Of a DNA stretch of 64,000 nucleotides, positions 1-8,484 are shown piece after piece. Origin of the DNA: Streptomyces sp. A0642. Its GTDB lineage: Bacteria; Actinomycetota; Actinomycetes; Streptomycetales; Streptomycetaceae. The stretch lies in the NCBI RefSeq assembly GCF_004795105.1, contig NZ_SSBL01000001.1:310001-374000 (forward strand), given 5' to 3'. Position 1 is the first letter of the stretch. Each line of letters opens with the position of its first letter. The notes under the pieces were generated by a model that saw nothing but the letters and a program-made list of their open reading frames with translations, was not told where the DNA came from and did not search any database. A program made the position numbers and the translations under genes.

Positions 1-1919
1 TGCCGAAGTTCACCGCCTCGGTGAGCGGCGCCCTCGCCCGCTGGATCGCCGAGGCCGAGGCCAGTACCCCTGCGGGCGCCGAGGCACACCAGCGCGTGTA
101 CGCCGTGCTGGACCGGGCCGACGCACTCGCCTCCGAAGCAGGGCTGGGCGAGGCGCTGCGCGTCGACCCGCTCCTGCCGTCGGGCTTGCGGGCGAGACTG
201 CGGGATCTGGCCGCCGCTCTCCCGCATTCCCCCCAGGGGGCCGAGGCCGCTCTGGATCAGGTACTGGCCCACCAACTGGCGCGTCTGCACCCGGCGAGCT
301 GCGAGGCCGCGCGGATGGCAGTGAGGGTGGTGCGGTGGCTCGACGGTCCGGTCGCGACCGCCGACTCCGTCGGCCAGGCCGTCGGGGAGCAGTTCGCCCA
401 GTGGGGGTGGGCCGACCGGGCACTGCGTGTTCTGGCGGCCGGGGACCCCATGGGCGATCCTGTCGTGGGGCAGGCGTACCACGTGCTCATCGGAAAGGCG
501 CGAGCACGGCGCAGCACCCTTGACGAGCAGTTCGCCGCCCGCCTGGCCGGTTGGACGCGTACCGCCTCCTCCCAGGCACCTGGGGGCGCCCTCCTGATCG
601 AGGACGTACTCGAGACGCTGGCGGTGCCGTTGGCATCCGGAACGAGCCCGCTGGTGCTCGTGCTGGACGGAATGAGCGCCGCGATAGCGGCCCAACTGGG
701 CGACGAGATCGACCGCAGAGTGTGGACCGAGATCGTTCCCGCATCGCCGACTGCCGTTTCTCCGCGACGTCATGCCGCCGTTTCCATGCTGCCCTCCGTC
801 ACCACCATCAGCCGCGCATCCCTGCTCTCGGGGGAACCGGTCAGCGGTAAACAAGCCGCGGAGATCAGTGGGTTCGAGGCGTTCTGGAAGCGGCATCGGC
901 GCGTCGGCAGGCTCTTCCACAAGGGGCAGATCGGCGGCGCCGAGGGACACCGGCTCGCTCCCGAACTGCTGGATGCGCTTGCCGGGGAGGACATCGTCGC
1001 CATCGTGCTCAACACCATTGACGATGCCCTCGACCACGGGCAGGAAGGCGAGCGAACGAACTGGCGACTGAGGGACATCAGCCACCTGTTGGATCTGCTC
1101 AACGCTGCACGCCAATACGGTCGTCCCGTCATGCTCGTATCCGACCACGGACATGTCCTTGATCGTTCGCCGCAAGGGCAGGGGCCCCTGAAAGCGCCCG
1201 GGGCACAGAGCGCCCGCTGGCGCACGGGCGAGGCGGGCGAAGGCGAAGTCGAGCTCAGCGGCCCCCGGGTGAGGGAAGGCGGAGGCACCATCGTCGCACC
1301 GTGGCGCGAGGACATCCGCTACACGCCGCGCAAGGCCGGGTACCACGGAGGTGCCGCGCTCGCCGAGGTGACCGTGCCCGTGATCATGCTCGTACCGTCA
1401 CAGGAGCTGCTGCCCTCCGGCTGGATCGTGCTGCCGCATGAGCAGACCGTGCCCACCTGGTGGTGGGCCGACAGCGACGCCGCCGCGACATCGGCTGCGG
1501 AGACCGAACAGTCGACGGCGCGCAAGCCCCGTCGCCGCGCGGAGACCCAGGCTGGCGAGGCGCTGTTCGCCGCCGATGAGGTGGCGCCGGTGACGCTCAC
1601 CCTCGGTGGAAAGGTCGTTGGCTCGCAGCGCTACAAGACACAGCGGAAATTCGTACGGCGCCCGCCGGACGGCAAGGCGGTCGTCGCCGTCATCGACGCG
1701 CTGGCCGACGCCGGTGGCAAGCTCACCCCGGACGCCGTGGCCGCAGCGGCGGCCGAGGCCACCGGCCGTTCGCAGCGGAACGCGGAAGTGTTCGTCACCG
1801 TCGTGCAGCGGCTCCTGAACATCGAGGGATACGGCGTGATCAACCTGGTGGACGCCGGGCGGACCGTGGAACTCAACATCCCACTCCTTCGGGAGCAGTT
1901 CGGAACGGAGCAGCCATGA
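1..1919 (+). CDS. pglZ: BREX-2 system phosphatase-like protein PglZ (5' end outside window)
   Basis: PglZ is the alkaline-phosphatase-superfamily protein present in all BREX anti-phage systems. The reading frame is open to base 1, so the true start lies upstream and about 635 C-terminal residues are visible. Counting from a GTG at 21, a metal-binding style motif VLVLDGMS lies at about 211-218. A TTISRASLLSG stretch, where the superfamily nucleophile Thr/Ser sits, lies near 260, and SDHGHVLD at 374-381 is a second metal-ligand motif. The stop overlaps the brxD start by 4 bp (ATGA), so the two genes are probably translationally coupled. The order pglZ-brxD-brxHI is that of the Streptomyces type 2 BREX (Pgl) locus; pglW, pglX and pglY would be expected upstream, out of view. 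Confidence 0.88.
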   Translation, partial: PKFTASVSGALARWIAEAEASTPAGAEAHQRVYAVLDRADALASEAGLGEALRVDPLLPSGLRARLRDLAAALPHSPQGAEAALDQVLAHQLARLHPASCEAARMAVRVVRWLDGPVATADSVGQAVGEQFAQWGWADRALRVLAAGDPMGDPVVGQAYHVLIGKARARRSTLDEQFAARLAGWTRTASSQAPGGALLIEDVLETLAVPLASGTSPLVLVLDGMSAAIAAQLGDEIDRRVWTEIVPASPTAVSPRRHAAVSMLPSVTTISRASLLSGEPVSGKQAAEISGFEAFWKRHRRVGRLFHKGQIGGAEGHRLAPELLDALAGEDIVAIVLNTIDDALDHGQEGERTNWRLRDISHLLDLLNAARQYGRPVMLVSDHGHVLDRSPQGQGPLKAPGAQSARWRTGEAGEGEVELSGPRVREGGGTIVAPWREDIRYTPRKAGYHGGAALAEVTVPVIMLVPSQELLPSGWIVLPHEQTVPTWWWADSDAAATSAAETEQSTARKPRRRAETQAGEALFAADEVAPVTLTLGGKVVGSQRYKTQRKFVRRPPDGKAVVAVIDALADAGGKLTPDAVAAAAAEATGRSQRNAEVFVTVVQRLLNIEGYGVINLVDAGRTVELNIPLLREQFGTEQP

Positions 1920-3247
1920 CCGGTGTGACCGAGGTCAGCGCGGCACGCCGCCGCGAGGTGATCGACGCCCTGCGCCGCGGAACCGTTCCCCAGGCCGGGC
2001 TCGATCTCTTCGCGGTCGGCCTGGACCATTTCAGCGGGGCACTGGACGACGACATAGCGACCGTCGCACGCGGTGGCTCCGCCTTTCACGCCATCCGCGG
2101 TGAGTACGGCTCAGGCAAGACCTTCTTCGCCAGGTGGCTGGCCGAGCGTGCCAAGCGCGCGGGCCTCGCCACCACCGAAGTACAGATCTCCGAGACCGAG
2201 ACACCGTTGCACCGGCTGGAGACCGTCTATCGACGGCTCACCGAGCGCCTCACCACCGCCACCCACCAGCCCAGTGCTCTACGGGCCGTGATCGACTCCT
2301 GGTTCTACACCCTTGAAGAGGAAATCCTCGACGCGGGCGAAGTGGCGGACGACGACGAGAAGGCCCTCGGGGCTGCCGTTGACGCACTCATGGAGCAGCG
2401 CCTCGCCGAGGTCGCACGCACCACTCCCGCGTTCGCCGCGGCCCTTCGCGGTTACCGCGCAGCGCGGGCCGCCGGGGATGCCGCTACGGCCGAAGCGCTC
2501 ATCGCATGGTTGGGCGGTCAGAAATCGGTCGCATCCTCCGCGCGGCGTGCGGCCGGCGTGCGCGGCGATCTCGACCACTTCGGTGCGCTGGGTTTCCTCC
2601 AGGGTCTCCTGACCGTGCTGAGGGACTGCGGCCATCCCGGCCTGCTGGTGGTGCTCGACGAGATCGAGACCCTCCAGCGCGTGCGCGGCGACGTGCGCGA
2701 GAAGGGTCTCAACGCCTTGAGACAACTGCTCGACGAAATCGACACAGGTCGCTTTCCTGGCCTCTTCCTGGTGATCACGGGGACGCCTGCCTTCTACGAC
2801 GGACAGCAGGGCGTGCAACGGCTGCCCCCGCTTGCCCAGAGGCTTGCCACCGACTTCACGACCGATCCGCGTTTCGACTCTCCGCGCGCCGTGCAACTGC
2901 GTCTGGCCGGATTCGATCTGCCTCGGCTCGGAGAACTGGGGCGGAATGTACGCGACTTGTACGTGGGGGCCGCCCGGAATCCCGAGCGGATCACTGCACG
3001 CGTCGATGACGCGTACATCGGTGAACTGGCTACAGCGGTGACGGGCGGGCTCGGTGGGAAGGTCGGCGTGGCACCGCGGCTCTTCCTGCGTAAGATCGTC
3101 GCTGATGTGCTCGACCGGGTCGACGAGTTCGACGAGTTCGATCCCCGGCAGCACTATGCGCTCACCGTGTCCAGCGCCGAACTGAACGAAGTGGAGCGCA
3201 ACGCGGCAGCATCGAGTGCCGGCGACATCGAACTGGAACTTCCGTGA
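1916..3247 (+). CDS. brxD: BREX system ATP-binding protein BrxD
   Basis: A 443-residue P-loop ATPase of the BrxC/BrxD (DUF2791-like) group, an accessory component of type 2 BREX phage defence. A Walker A motif GEYGSGKT is at residues 62-69 and a Walker B motif LLVVLDE ends with D248-E249. The protein has no signal peptide or membrane segment, so it should be cytoplasmic. It starts in the ATGA overlap with pglZ, and its own stop overlaps the GTG of the helicase gene (GTGA). The three genes therefore form one tightly coupled unit. How BrxD contributes to defence is not established; the assignment rests on the P-loop motifs and on the neighbours. Confidence 0.85.
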   Translation: MTGVTEVSAARRREVIDALRRGTVPQAGLDLFAVGLDHFSGALDDDIATVARGGSAFHAIRGEYGSGKTFFARWLAERAKRAGLATTEVQISETETPLHRLETVYRRLTERLTTATHQPSALRAVIDSWFYTLEEEILDAGEVADDDEKALGAAVDALMEQRLAEVARTTPAFAAALRGYRAARAAGDAATAEALIAWLGGQKSVASSARRAAGVRGDLDHFGALGFLQGLLTVLRDCGHPGLLVVLDEIETLQRVRGDVREKGLNALRQLLDEIDTGRFPGLFLVITGTPAFYDGQQGVQRLPPLAQRLATDFTTDPRFDSPRAVQLRLAGFDLPRLGELGRNVRDLYVGAARNPERITARVDDAYIGELATAVTGGLGGKVGVAPRLFLRKIVADVLDRVDEFDEFDPRQHYALTVSSAELNEVERNAAASSAGDIELELP

Positions 3248-5370
3248 GCTCCCTCGATGACCTGGACCCGGTCGTGGTGCACCACATCGTCAACTCCCTC
3301 GGGTGGCGCGGACTGCGCCCCCTGCAGGAGGAGTCGATCGGGCCGGTCATGGCCGGCGAGGATGCCATTCTGCTGGCTCCCACAGCGGGGGGAAAGACCG
3401 AGGCGGCCAGCTTTCCTCTGCTGTCGAGAATGACGGCGGAACGATGGTCGGGGACATCGGTGCTGTACGTGTGTCCCCTCAAGGCCCTGCTCAACAACCT
3501 GCTGCCGCGGCTCGAGACGTACACCGGCTGGCTCGGGCGTACCGCGGCTCTCTGGCACGGGGACGTGACCGCCGGGCGGCGGAAGCGAATCCTGGCCGAC
3601 CGGCCGGATGTGCTGCTCACCACACCGGAATCCCTTGAGGCCATGTTGGTCAGTGCCAACGTCGACCACAGAACGTTCTTCTCGGGCCTACGGGCGATCG
3701 TCGTGGACGAAGTCCACGCGTTCGCAGGAGACGACCGCGGGTGGCACCTCCTGGCAGTGCTGGAGAGGCTTCAGAAGACCGTGGGCCGCCCTGTGCAACG
3801 CCTCGGCCTGTCCGCGACCGTGGGCAATCCCGCCGAGCTGCTGCACTGGCTCCAGGGCTCGGCGGCGGGCCGCCGTCCGGCCTGTGTGGTCGCCCCGCAT
3901 CTCGACGAGCCGCAGCAGCAGGGTGGGCATGCGGTGGCGGGCGACATCGAACTCGACTACGTCGGGTCGGTCGAGAACGCGGCGACGGTGATCGCGGCAC
4001 TCCACCGAGGTGAGAAGCGCCTCGTGTTCTGCGAATCGCGCCGCCTGGTCGAGGAACTGGGGGAGAAACTCCGGTTGAGAGGCGTGACCACATTTCTTTC
4101 GCACGCCTCTCTGTCGGTTGACGAGCGACGCCGCGCTGAGCAGGCATTCGCCGAGGCGCGCGACTGCGTCATCGTTTCGACCAGCACACTGGAACTCGGC
4201 ATCGACGTGGGCGACCTGGACCGAGTGATCCAGCTCGACGCCCCCCTGACGGTGGCATCCTTTCTACAGCGTCTGGGGCGCACCGGCCGCAGGGCGGGGA
4301 CCAAGCGAAACTGCCTCTTTCTTGCGCTCTCCGAGGACGGACTTCTCGCCGCGGCGGCTCTGCTGATCCAGTGGAAGCGGGGGTGGGTCGAGCCGGTCGT
4401 CGCACCCGCGGAGCCCCGCCACATCGTGGCGCAACAGCTCCTTGCCCTGTGTCTCCAGGAACACCAGGTGGGCGACAAGCTCTGGCAGGAGTGGTGGAAC
4501 GGCCTAGGCCTCTTCGCACAGCCTGCCGAGCCGATCGTGCGCCATCTCGTGGAAGAGGGATACCTGGACCAGGACGGCGGCATGCTCTTCATCGGCCCTG
4601 AGGCGGAACGACGCTTTGGGCACCGGCACTTCATGAATCTCACCGCCGTTTTCACGGCGCCGCCCCAGTTCACCGTGCTGCAGGGACGCAGTGAGATCGG
4701 CAGAACCGATCCAGATCTGCTCACCGAGGAGATCGAAGGGCCGCGCAAGCTGCTCCTCGCCGGTCGGAGCTGGCTTGTGACGTACATCGACTGGCATCGC
4801 AAGCGATGCTTCGTCGAGCCGACCGACAGCGGAGGGAAAGCCAAGTGGAGCGGACTCGGCTTCGAACGTGCCACCTCTTTCGAACTGATGCGAGCCATGC
4901 GTGATGTCCTGTTGGGAGCTGACCCGGACGTAGCCCTCTCGAAGCGTGCGGTCATGGCGCTGGCTGAGGCACGGGACCACTTCATGGATGTTGTGCACCC
5001 GGGCGGCACGCTCATCACTCGCACGTCCGGCGGGCAGGTCCGCTGGTGGACCTGGGCCGGGCACCGGGCCAACGCCACGCTCGCGGCGACGCTCGGCGCC
5101 GTTGTCACACCCGCCCAGCGCGTGAACGACTGCTGGATTCGGCTACGGGAGGATGTGGACCGGCAGCACTGGAAACAGGTGGTGGGCGATGTGTCGGACC
5201 AGCTCTGCCTCCCCGACGTCGACCAGCGGGCCGTCAAGGGGCTGAAGTTCGGCGAGGCGCTTCCGCCTCGCCTCGCACAGGCGACTCTGGCGACCAGGTT
5301 CGCCGACCTTGAGGGTGCGCGAGCTGTCCTGGATGAGCCGGTCAGGTTCGTCATGCTGACGCCTTCCTGA
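3244..5370 (+). CDS. brxHI: BREX-2 associated Lhr-like superfamily 2 helicase BrxHI
   Basis: A 708-residue DExH helicase. Visible motifs in order: APTAGGKTEA at about 45-54 (motif I, ATP binding), DEVH at 155-158 (motif II), LSATVGNP (motif III, about residues 196-203), LGIDVGDLDRVIQ (motif V region) and RLGRTGRR at 343-350 (motif VI). The C-terminal half is a long winged-helix/Lhr-type extension without further catalytic motifs. The GTG start lies inside the brxD stop (GTGA overlap), so expression should depend on translation of brxD. BrxHI is the helicase characteristic of type 2 BREX; it probably remodels DNA or RNA during phage restriction, but the substrate is unknown. It is the last gene of the operon, followed by a strong hairpin. 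Confidence 0.85.
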   Translation: MSSLDDLDPVVVHHIVNSLGWRGLRPLQEESIGPVMAGEDAILLAPTAGGKTEAASFPLLSRMTAERWSGTSVLYVCPLKALLNNLLPRLETYTGWLGRTAALWHGDVTAGRRKRILADRPDVLLTTPESLEAMLVSANVDHRTFFSGLRAIVVDEVHAFAGDDRGWHLLAVLERLQKTVGRPVQRLGLSATVGNPAELLHWLQGSAAGRRPACVVAPHLDEPQQQGGHAVAGDIELDYVGSVENAATVIAALHRGEKRLVFCESRRLVEELGEKLRLRGVTTFLSHASLSVDERRRAEQAFAEARDCVIVSTSTLELGIDVGDLDRVIQLDAPLTVASFLQRLGRTGRRAGTKRNCLFLALSEDGLLAAAALLIQWKRGWVEPVVAPAEPRHIVAQQLLALCLQEHQVGDKLWQEWWNGLGLFAQPAEPIVRHLVEEGYLDQDGGMLFIGPEAERRFGHRHFMNLTAVFTAPPQFTVLQGRSEIGRTDPDLLTEEIEGPRKLLLAGRSWLVTYIDWHRKRCFVEPTDSGGKAKWSGLGFERATSFELMRAMRDVLLGADPDVALSKRAVMALAEARDHFMDVVHPGGTLITRTSGGQVRWWTWAGHRANATLAATLGAVVTPAQRVNDCWIRLREDVDRQHWKQVVGDVSDQLCLPDVDQRAVKGLKFGEALPPRLAQATLATRFADLEGARAVLDEPVRFVMLTPS

Positions 5371-5402
5371 TGGCTTCCACATCTCGGGTACATCGCGACA
5401 CA

Positions 5403-5440
5403 CCTCCGCCCCCGGCGCCGCACGGCGCCGGGGGCGGAGG
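5403..5440. terminator. Bidirectional hairpin terminator between brxHI and aceB
   Basis: A perfect 17-bp inverted repeat (CCTCCGCCCCCGGCGCC at 5403-5419, complement at 5424-5440) with a GCAC loop. It lies between two convergent genes, 33 bp after the brxHI stop and 15 bp from the aceB stop. There is no T-run, which is common for actinomycete terminators. Confidence 0.85.
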
Positions 5441-5454
5441 CATACGTAAGGATG

Positions 5455-7074
5455 TCAGCGCAGCTGCTCGTACGCCGGCAGCGTCAGGAAGTCCGCGTAG
5501 TCCTGGTCGAGCGACACCTGGAGCAGGAGGTCGTGGGCCTGCTGCCACTTGCCTGCGGCGAAGGCCTCGTCGCCGATCTCGGCGCGGATCGCCGCCAGTT
5601 CCTCGGCCGCGACCTTGCGGGCCAGCTCGGCGGTGGCGTGCTCACCGTTCTCGAAGACCACGTCCGCGTTGATCCACTGCCAGATCTGCGAGCGCGAGAT
5701 CTCGGCGGTGGCCGCGTCCTCCATCAGGTTGAAGATGGCGACCGCGCCCATGCCGCGCAGCCACGCCTCGATGTAGCGGATGCCGACCGCGACGGCGTTG
5801 CGCAGACCGTCGTACGTGGGCTTGGCGTGCAGGGTGTCGATGGCGATGAGGTCGCCCGGGGCCACCGCGACGTCCTCGCGCAGTCGTTCCTTCTGGTTCG
5901 GCTTCTCGCCGAGGACCGCGTCGAAGGATGCCATGGCGATCGGGACCAGGTCGGGGTGGGCGACCCAGGAGCCGTCGAAGCCGTCGTGCGCCTCGCGGTC
6001 CTTGTCCGCCTTGACCTTCTCGAAGGCGACCTTGTTGACCTCGGCATCCCGGCGGGACGGGATGAAGGCCGCCATGCCGCCGATCGCGTGGGCGCCGCGC
6101 TTGTGGCAGGTGCGCACCAGGAGTTCGGTGTACGCCCGCATGAACGGGGCGGTCATCGTGACCGCGTTGCGGTCCGGGAGGACGAACTTCGAGCCGCCGT
6201 CACGGAAGTTCTTGACGATGGAGAAGAGGTAGTCCCAGCGGCCGGCGTTGAGGCCGGAGGCGTGGTCGCGGAGCTCGTAGAGGATCTCCTCCATCTCGTA
6301 CGCGGCGGTGATCGTCTCGATCAGGACCGTCGCGCGGACCGTGCCCTGCGGGATGCCGAGCTCGTCCTGGGCGAAGACGAAGATGTCGTTCCAGAGGCGG
6401 GCCTCCAGGTGCGACTCCGTCTTCGGCAGGTAGAAGTACGGGCCCTTGCCGAGGTCGATGAGGCGCTGCGCGTTGTGGAAGAAGTAGAGGCCGAAGTCGA
6501 CCAGGGCGCCGGGCACAGGGGCGCCGTCGAGCTGGAGGTGGCGTTCGTCCAGGTGCCAGCCGCGGGGGCGGGTGACGACGGTCGCGAGCTCGTCGGCCGG
6601 CTTCAGGGCGTAGGACTTGCCGGACTTCGGGTCGGTGAAGTCGATGGCGCGGTTGTAGGCGTCCATCAGGTTGAGCTGGCCGGTGACGACGTTCTCCCAC
6701 GTGGGGGCGGACGCGTCCTCGAAGTCGGCGAGCCAGACCTTCGCGCCCGAGTTCAGGGCGTTGATGGTCATCTTGCGGTCGGTCGGACCGGTGATCTCCA
6801 CCCGGCGGTCGTTCAGCGCGGCGGGCGCCGGTGCGACCTTCCAGGAGTCGTCCGCACGGATAGCGGCGGTCTCCGGCAGGAAGTCCAGCGTGGAGGTGCG
6901 AGCGATCTCGGCGCGGCGCTCACCGCGCCGGGCCAGCAGCTCGTTGCGGCGCGGCGTGAACCGGCGGTGCAGCTCGGCCACGAACGCGAGGGCCGCGGGG
7001 GTGAGGACCTCGTCCTGCCGGGGCAGGGGCTCGGCATCGACGATGGCCAGCGAGGACGGCGCTGGTGCGGACAT
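5455..7074 (-). CDS. aceB: Malate synthase A
   Basis: Condenses glyoxylate with acetyl-CoA to malate. The 539-residue length fits the malate synthase A class. The family signature is seen as RDHASGLNAGRWDYLF at 269-284, with the conserved TRPRGW at 168-173 and the catalytic-region MEDAATAEISR around D453. The ATG at 7074 is preceded by GAAGGAG at a suitable spacing. No glyoxylate-cycle partner (isocitrate lyase) is next to it. The nearby allantoinase and allantoicase lead to ureidoglycolate, which yields glyoxylate, so this copy most likely serves purine/allantoin catabolism. A palindrome like the one in front of allB lies about 160 bp upstream, suggesting co-regulation by the IclR protein at 12559. 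Confidence 0.95.
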   Translation of the reverse strand: MSAPAPSSLAIVDAEPLPRQDEVLTPAALAFVAELHRRFTPRRNELLARRGERRAEIARTSTLDFLPETAAIRADDSWKVAPAPAALNDRRVEITGPTDRKMTINALNSGAKVWLADFEDASAPTWENVVTGQLNLMDAYNRAIDFTDPKSGKSYALKPADELATVVTRPRGWHLDERHLQLDGAPVPGALVDFGLYFFHNAQRLIDLGKGPYFYLPKTESHLEARLWNDIFVFAQDELGIPQGTVRATVLIETITAAYEMEEILYELRDHASGLNAGRWDYLFSIVKNFRDGGSKFVLPDRNAVTMTAPFMRAYTELLVRTCHKRGAHAIGGMAAFIPSRRDAEVNKVAFEKVKADKDREAHDGFDGSWVAHPDLVPIAMASFDAVLGEKPNQKERLREDVAVAPGDLIAIDTLHAKPTYDGLRNAVAVGIRYIEAWLRGMGAVAIFNLMEDAATAEISRSQIWQWINADVVFENGEHATAELARKVAAEELAAIRAEIGDEAFAAGKWQQAHDLLLQVSLDQDYADFLTLPAYEQLR

Positions 7075-7216
7075 GAGCTGTCACTCCTTCAGCGGGCGGT
7101 GCGGGCGACGTCTCACGGCCGCCGGGTCGCCTGGAACGGCACGGCGTGCCAAGGCTCCGGGATACGTCCGTGGTCGCCGTCTGGGGTGCAGAGGGCTTCT
7201 GACCAGTGGATAGTAG

Positions 7217-7233
7217 TTTCCTCATGGTGGAAG
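7217..7233. promoter_or_regulatory. Imperfect palindrome upstream of aceB
   Basis: TTTCC-N7-GGAAG, directly adjacent to the allB-like palindrome at 7234. The TTTCC/GGAAA pattern resembles operators of IclR-family proteins in general. The site lies about 145 bp upstream of aceB; its role is inferred. Confidence 0.35.
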
Positions 7234-7250
7234 TTCAATGGTTTGTTGAT
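7234..7250. promoter_or_regulatory. AllR-like operator candidate upstream of aceB
   Basis: TTCAATGGTTTGTTGAT matches 13 of 17 positions of the perfect palindrome TTCAACAGTTCGTTGAA found upstream of allantoinase at 13647-13663. Conserved TTCAA and GTTGA half sites are separated by the same distance. It probably binds the IclR-type regulator encoded between the two sites. Confidence 0.5.
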
Positions 7251-7308
7251 GTCGAGATTCTCCGGGTCGACAGAAGTGCGGCCGTGCTGGCGCCCCGTGC
7301 CAGTGTGT

Positions 7309-7947
7309 TCACTCCAGGTGCGAGAGGTCCTCCGCCGTGTCGATGTCGTACGCCTCGGCCACATCCGAACACTCGACGAGCGTGATCGCATCGCGATGCG
7401 CCCGCAGATAGGCCCGCGCCCCCTGATCGCCCACCGCGCCCGCCGCGATGTCTGCCCACAGGCCGGCCCCGAAGAGCACCGGATGGCCGCGCTCGCCGCC
7501 GTACGAGGCCGCCGCCAGGCTCGTCCGGGAGCGGTATGCCGCCCGCACCCGGGCCACGGCTTCGGGGCCGATGCCGGGCTGGTCGACCAGGAGTACGACG
7601 ACCGCGTCCACGTCCGCACCGCTGCCGGTGAGGGCGGCGAGCCCGGCCCGCAGTGAGGAGCCCATCCCCTCGGTCCACTCCGGGTTGACGCTCACCGTGC
7701 AGCCGGAGAGCCGGGCGCGCGCCCGCACCTCGTCCGCGGCCGCGCCCAGCACCACATGGACCGGGTCGCAGCCGCCCGCCCGCAGGGTGCCCACCGCGTG
7801 GTCGGCCAGCAGGCCGCCGCGGTGCTCCAGCAGGGCCTTGGGGCGTCCGCCGAGCCTGCGCCCGCCGCCCGCCGCGAGCAGCAGCCCGGCGACGACGGGA
7901 GGGGTGGGCCGGGGAGGGGAGGAGGGGGCGTGCGGTGTGCTTGTCAT
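7309..7947 (-). CDS. MobA/MocA-like molybdenum cofactor nucleotidyltransferase
   Basis: A 212-residue NTP-transferase (NTP_transf_3) protein. The N-terminal GLLLAAGGGRRLGGRPKALL (about residues 20-39) is the pyrophosphorylase signature, with the G-rich loop and the catalytic Lys. A conserved VLLVDQPGI segment lies about two thirds of the way along. Family members add CMP or GMP to molybdopterin for xanthine-dehydrogenase-type enzymes. The reading frame is open to 8130, but the ATG at 7947, preceded by AGGCGGA, gives the family's normal start. Its position beside allantoin genes suggests a role in maturing xanthine dehydrogenase, the enzyme upstream of urate and allantoin. No xdh gene is visible, so this link is inferred. 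Confidence 0.75.
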   Translation of the reverse strand: MTSTPHAPSSPPRPTPPVVAGLLLAAGGGRRLGGRPKALLEHRGGLLADHAVGTLRAGGCDPVHVVLGAAADEVRARARLSGCTVSVNPEWTEGMGSSLRAGLAALTGSGADVDAVVVLLVDQPGIGPEAVARVRAAYRSRTSLAAASYGGERGHPVLFGAGLWADIAAGAVGDQGARAYLRAHRDAITLVECSDVAEAYDIDTAEDLSHLE

Positions 7948-8156
7948 TCCGCCTGGATACACCGGACGGGCCGTTCCCGCACGGACCGCGCCTCTCCCGC
8001 GGACCGCGTCCCTGTGCGGGACACCCCGGCTTCCCGCCGCGGAGTAGCGCCCGGCACCTGTCATGGCGTTAACTTGCCCGCGCCCCGGGACGCTTGACCA
8101 CGATCCGGGGCTCGGTCGAAACACCGGCACGAGGTCGTGCGAGGGGGAGTGCTTTG

Positions 8157-8468
8157 TTGAAGAGCGTGGGGCAGGCGCGGGTGACCAGCAGCGGCGAGGA
8201 CCCGAGAGTGACGGAGTTGCGTGCGGCCGTCTCCCGGCTCCGCAGGGAGCTGGCCGCCCATCCCGCCGAGTTCCCGGACCGCGCGATCGCCGAGGACGAA
8301 CTGGCGGCCCTGGACGCGACAGCGTCCGGCGGAGCGCCCGGGATTCCCCGGCTCCGCCGGTCGCTGCTGGTGATCGCGGGGGCGGTCGGCTCGGTCAGCG
8401 CGCTCGCGTCGGCGCTCAGGGACGTCAGGATCGCGGTCGACCTGTTCGGCGAGCCGCCGCGGGGCTGA
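8157..8468 (+). CDS. Small conserved actinomycete protein of unknown function
   Basis: A product of about 103 residues. The start is taken as the TTG at 8157, 7 nt after GGGGGAG; the frame is open from 8094, and a TTG at 8154 is equally in frame. The N-terminal half (to about residue 60) is charged and likely helical, with Arg- and Glu-rich repeats resembling a coiled coil. The segment around 67-90 is Ala/Val/Leu-rich (SLLVIAGAVGSVSALASAL) and may be a membrane or hydrophobic helix. It resembles a short protein family widespread in Streptomyces (possibly DUF5955), but I do not know its role. Neighbours give no clear functional hint. Confidence 0.6.
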   Translation: MKSVGQARVTSSGEDPRVTELRAAVSRLRRELAAHPAEFPDRAIAEDELAALDATASGGAPGIPRLRRSLLVIAGAVGSVSALASALRDVRIAVDLFGEPPRG

Positions 8469-8484
8469 GCCCGCGCCAGGGGTT

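Noticed and set aside
5452..7656. 734-codon plus-strand ORF opposite aceB and the MocA-like gene
   Set aside because: It is antisense to two well-supported genes. Its composition (Val, Arg, Gly and Asp-rich, without domains) is the usual shadow of GC-rich codon usage.
8094..8156. Upstream ATG (8094) for the small conserved protein
   Set aside because: No SD; the extension is basic and low in complexity, while the TTG starts at 8154/8157 follow GGGGGAG.
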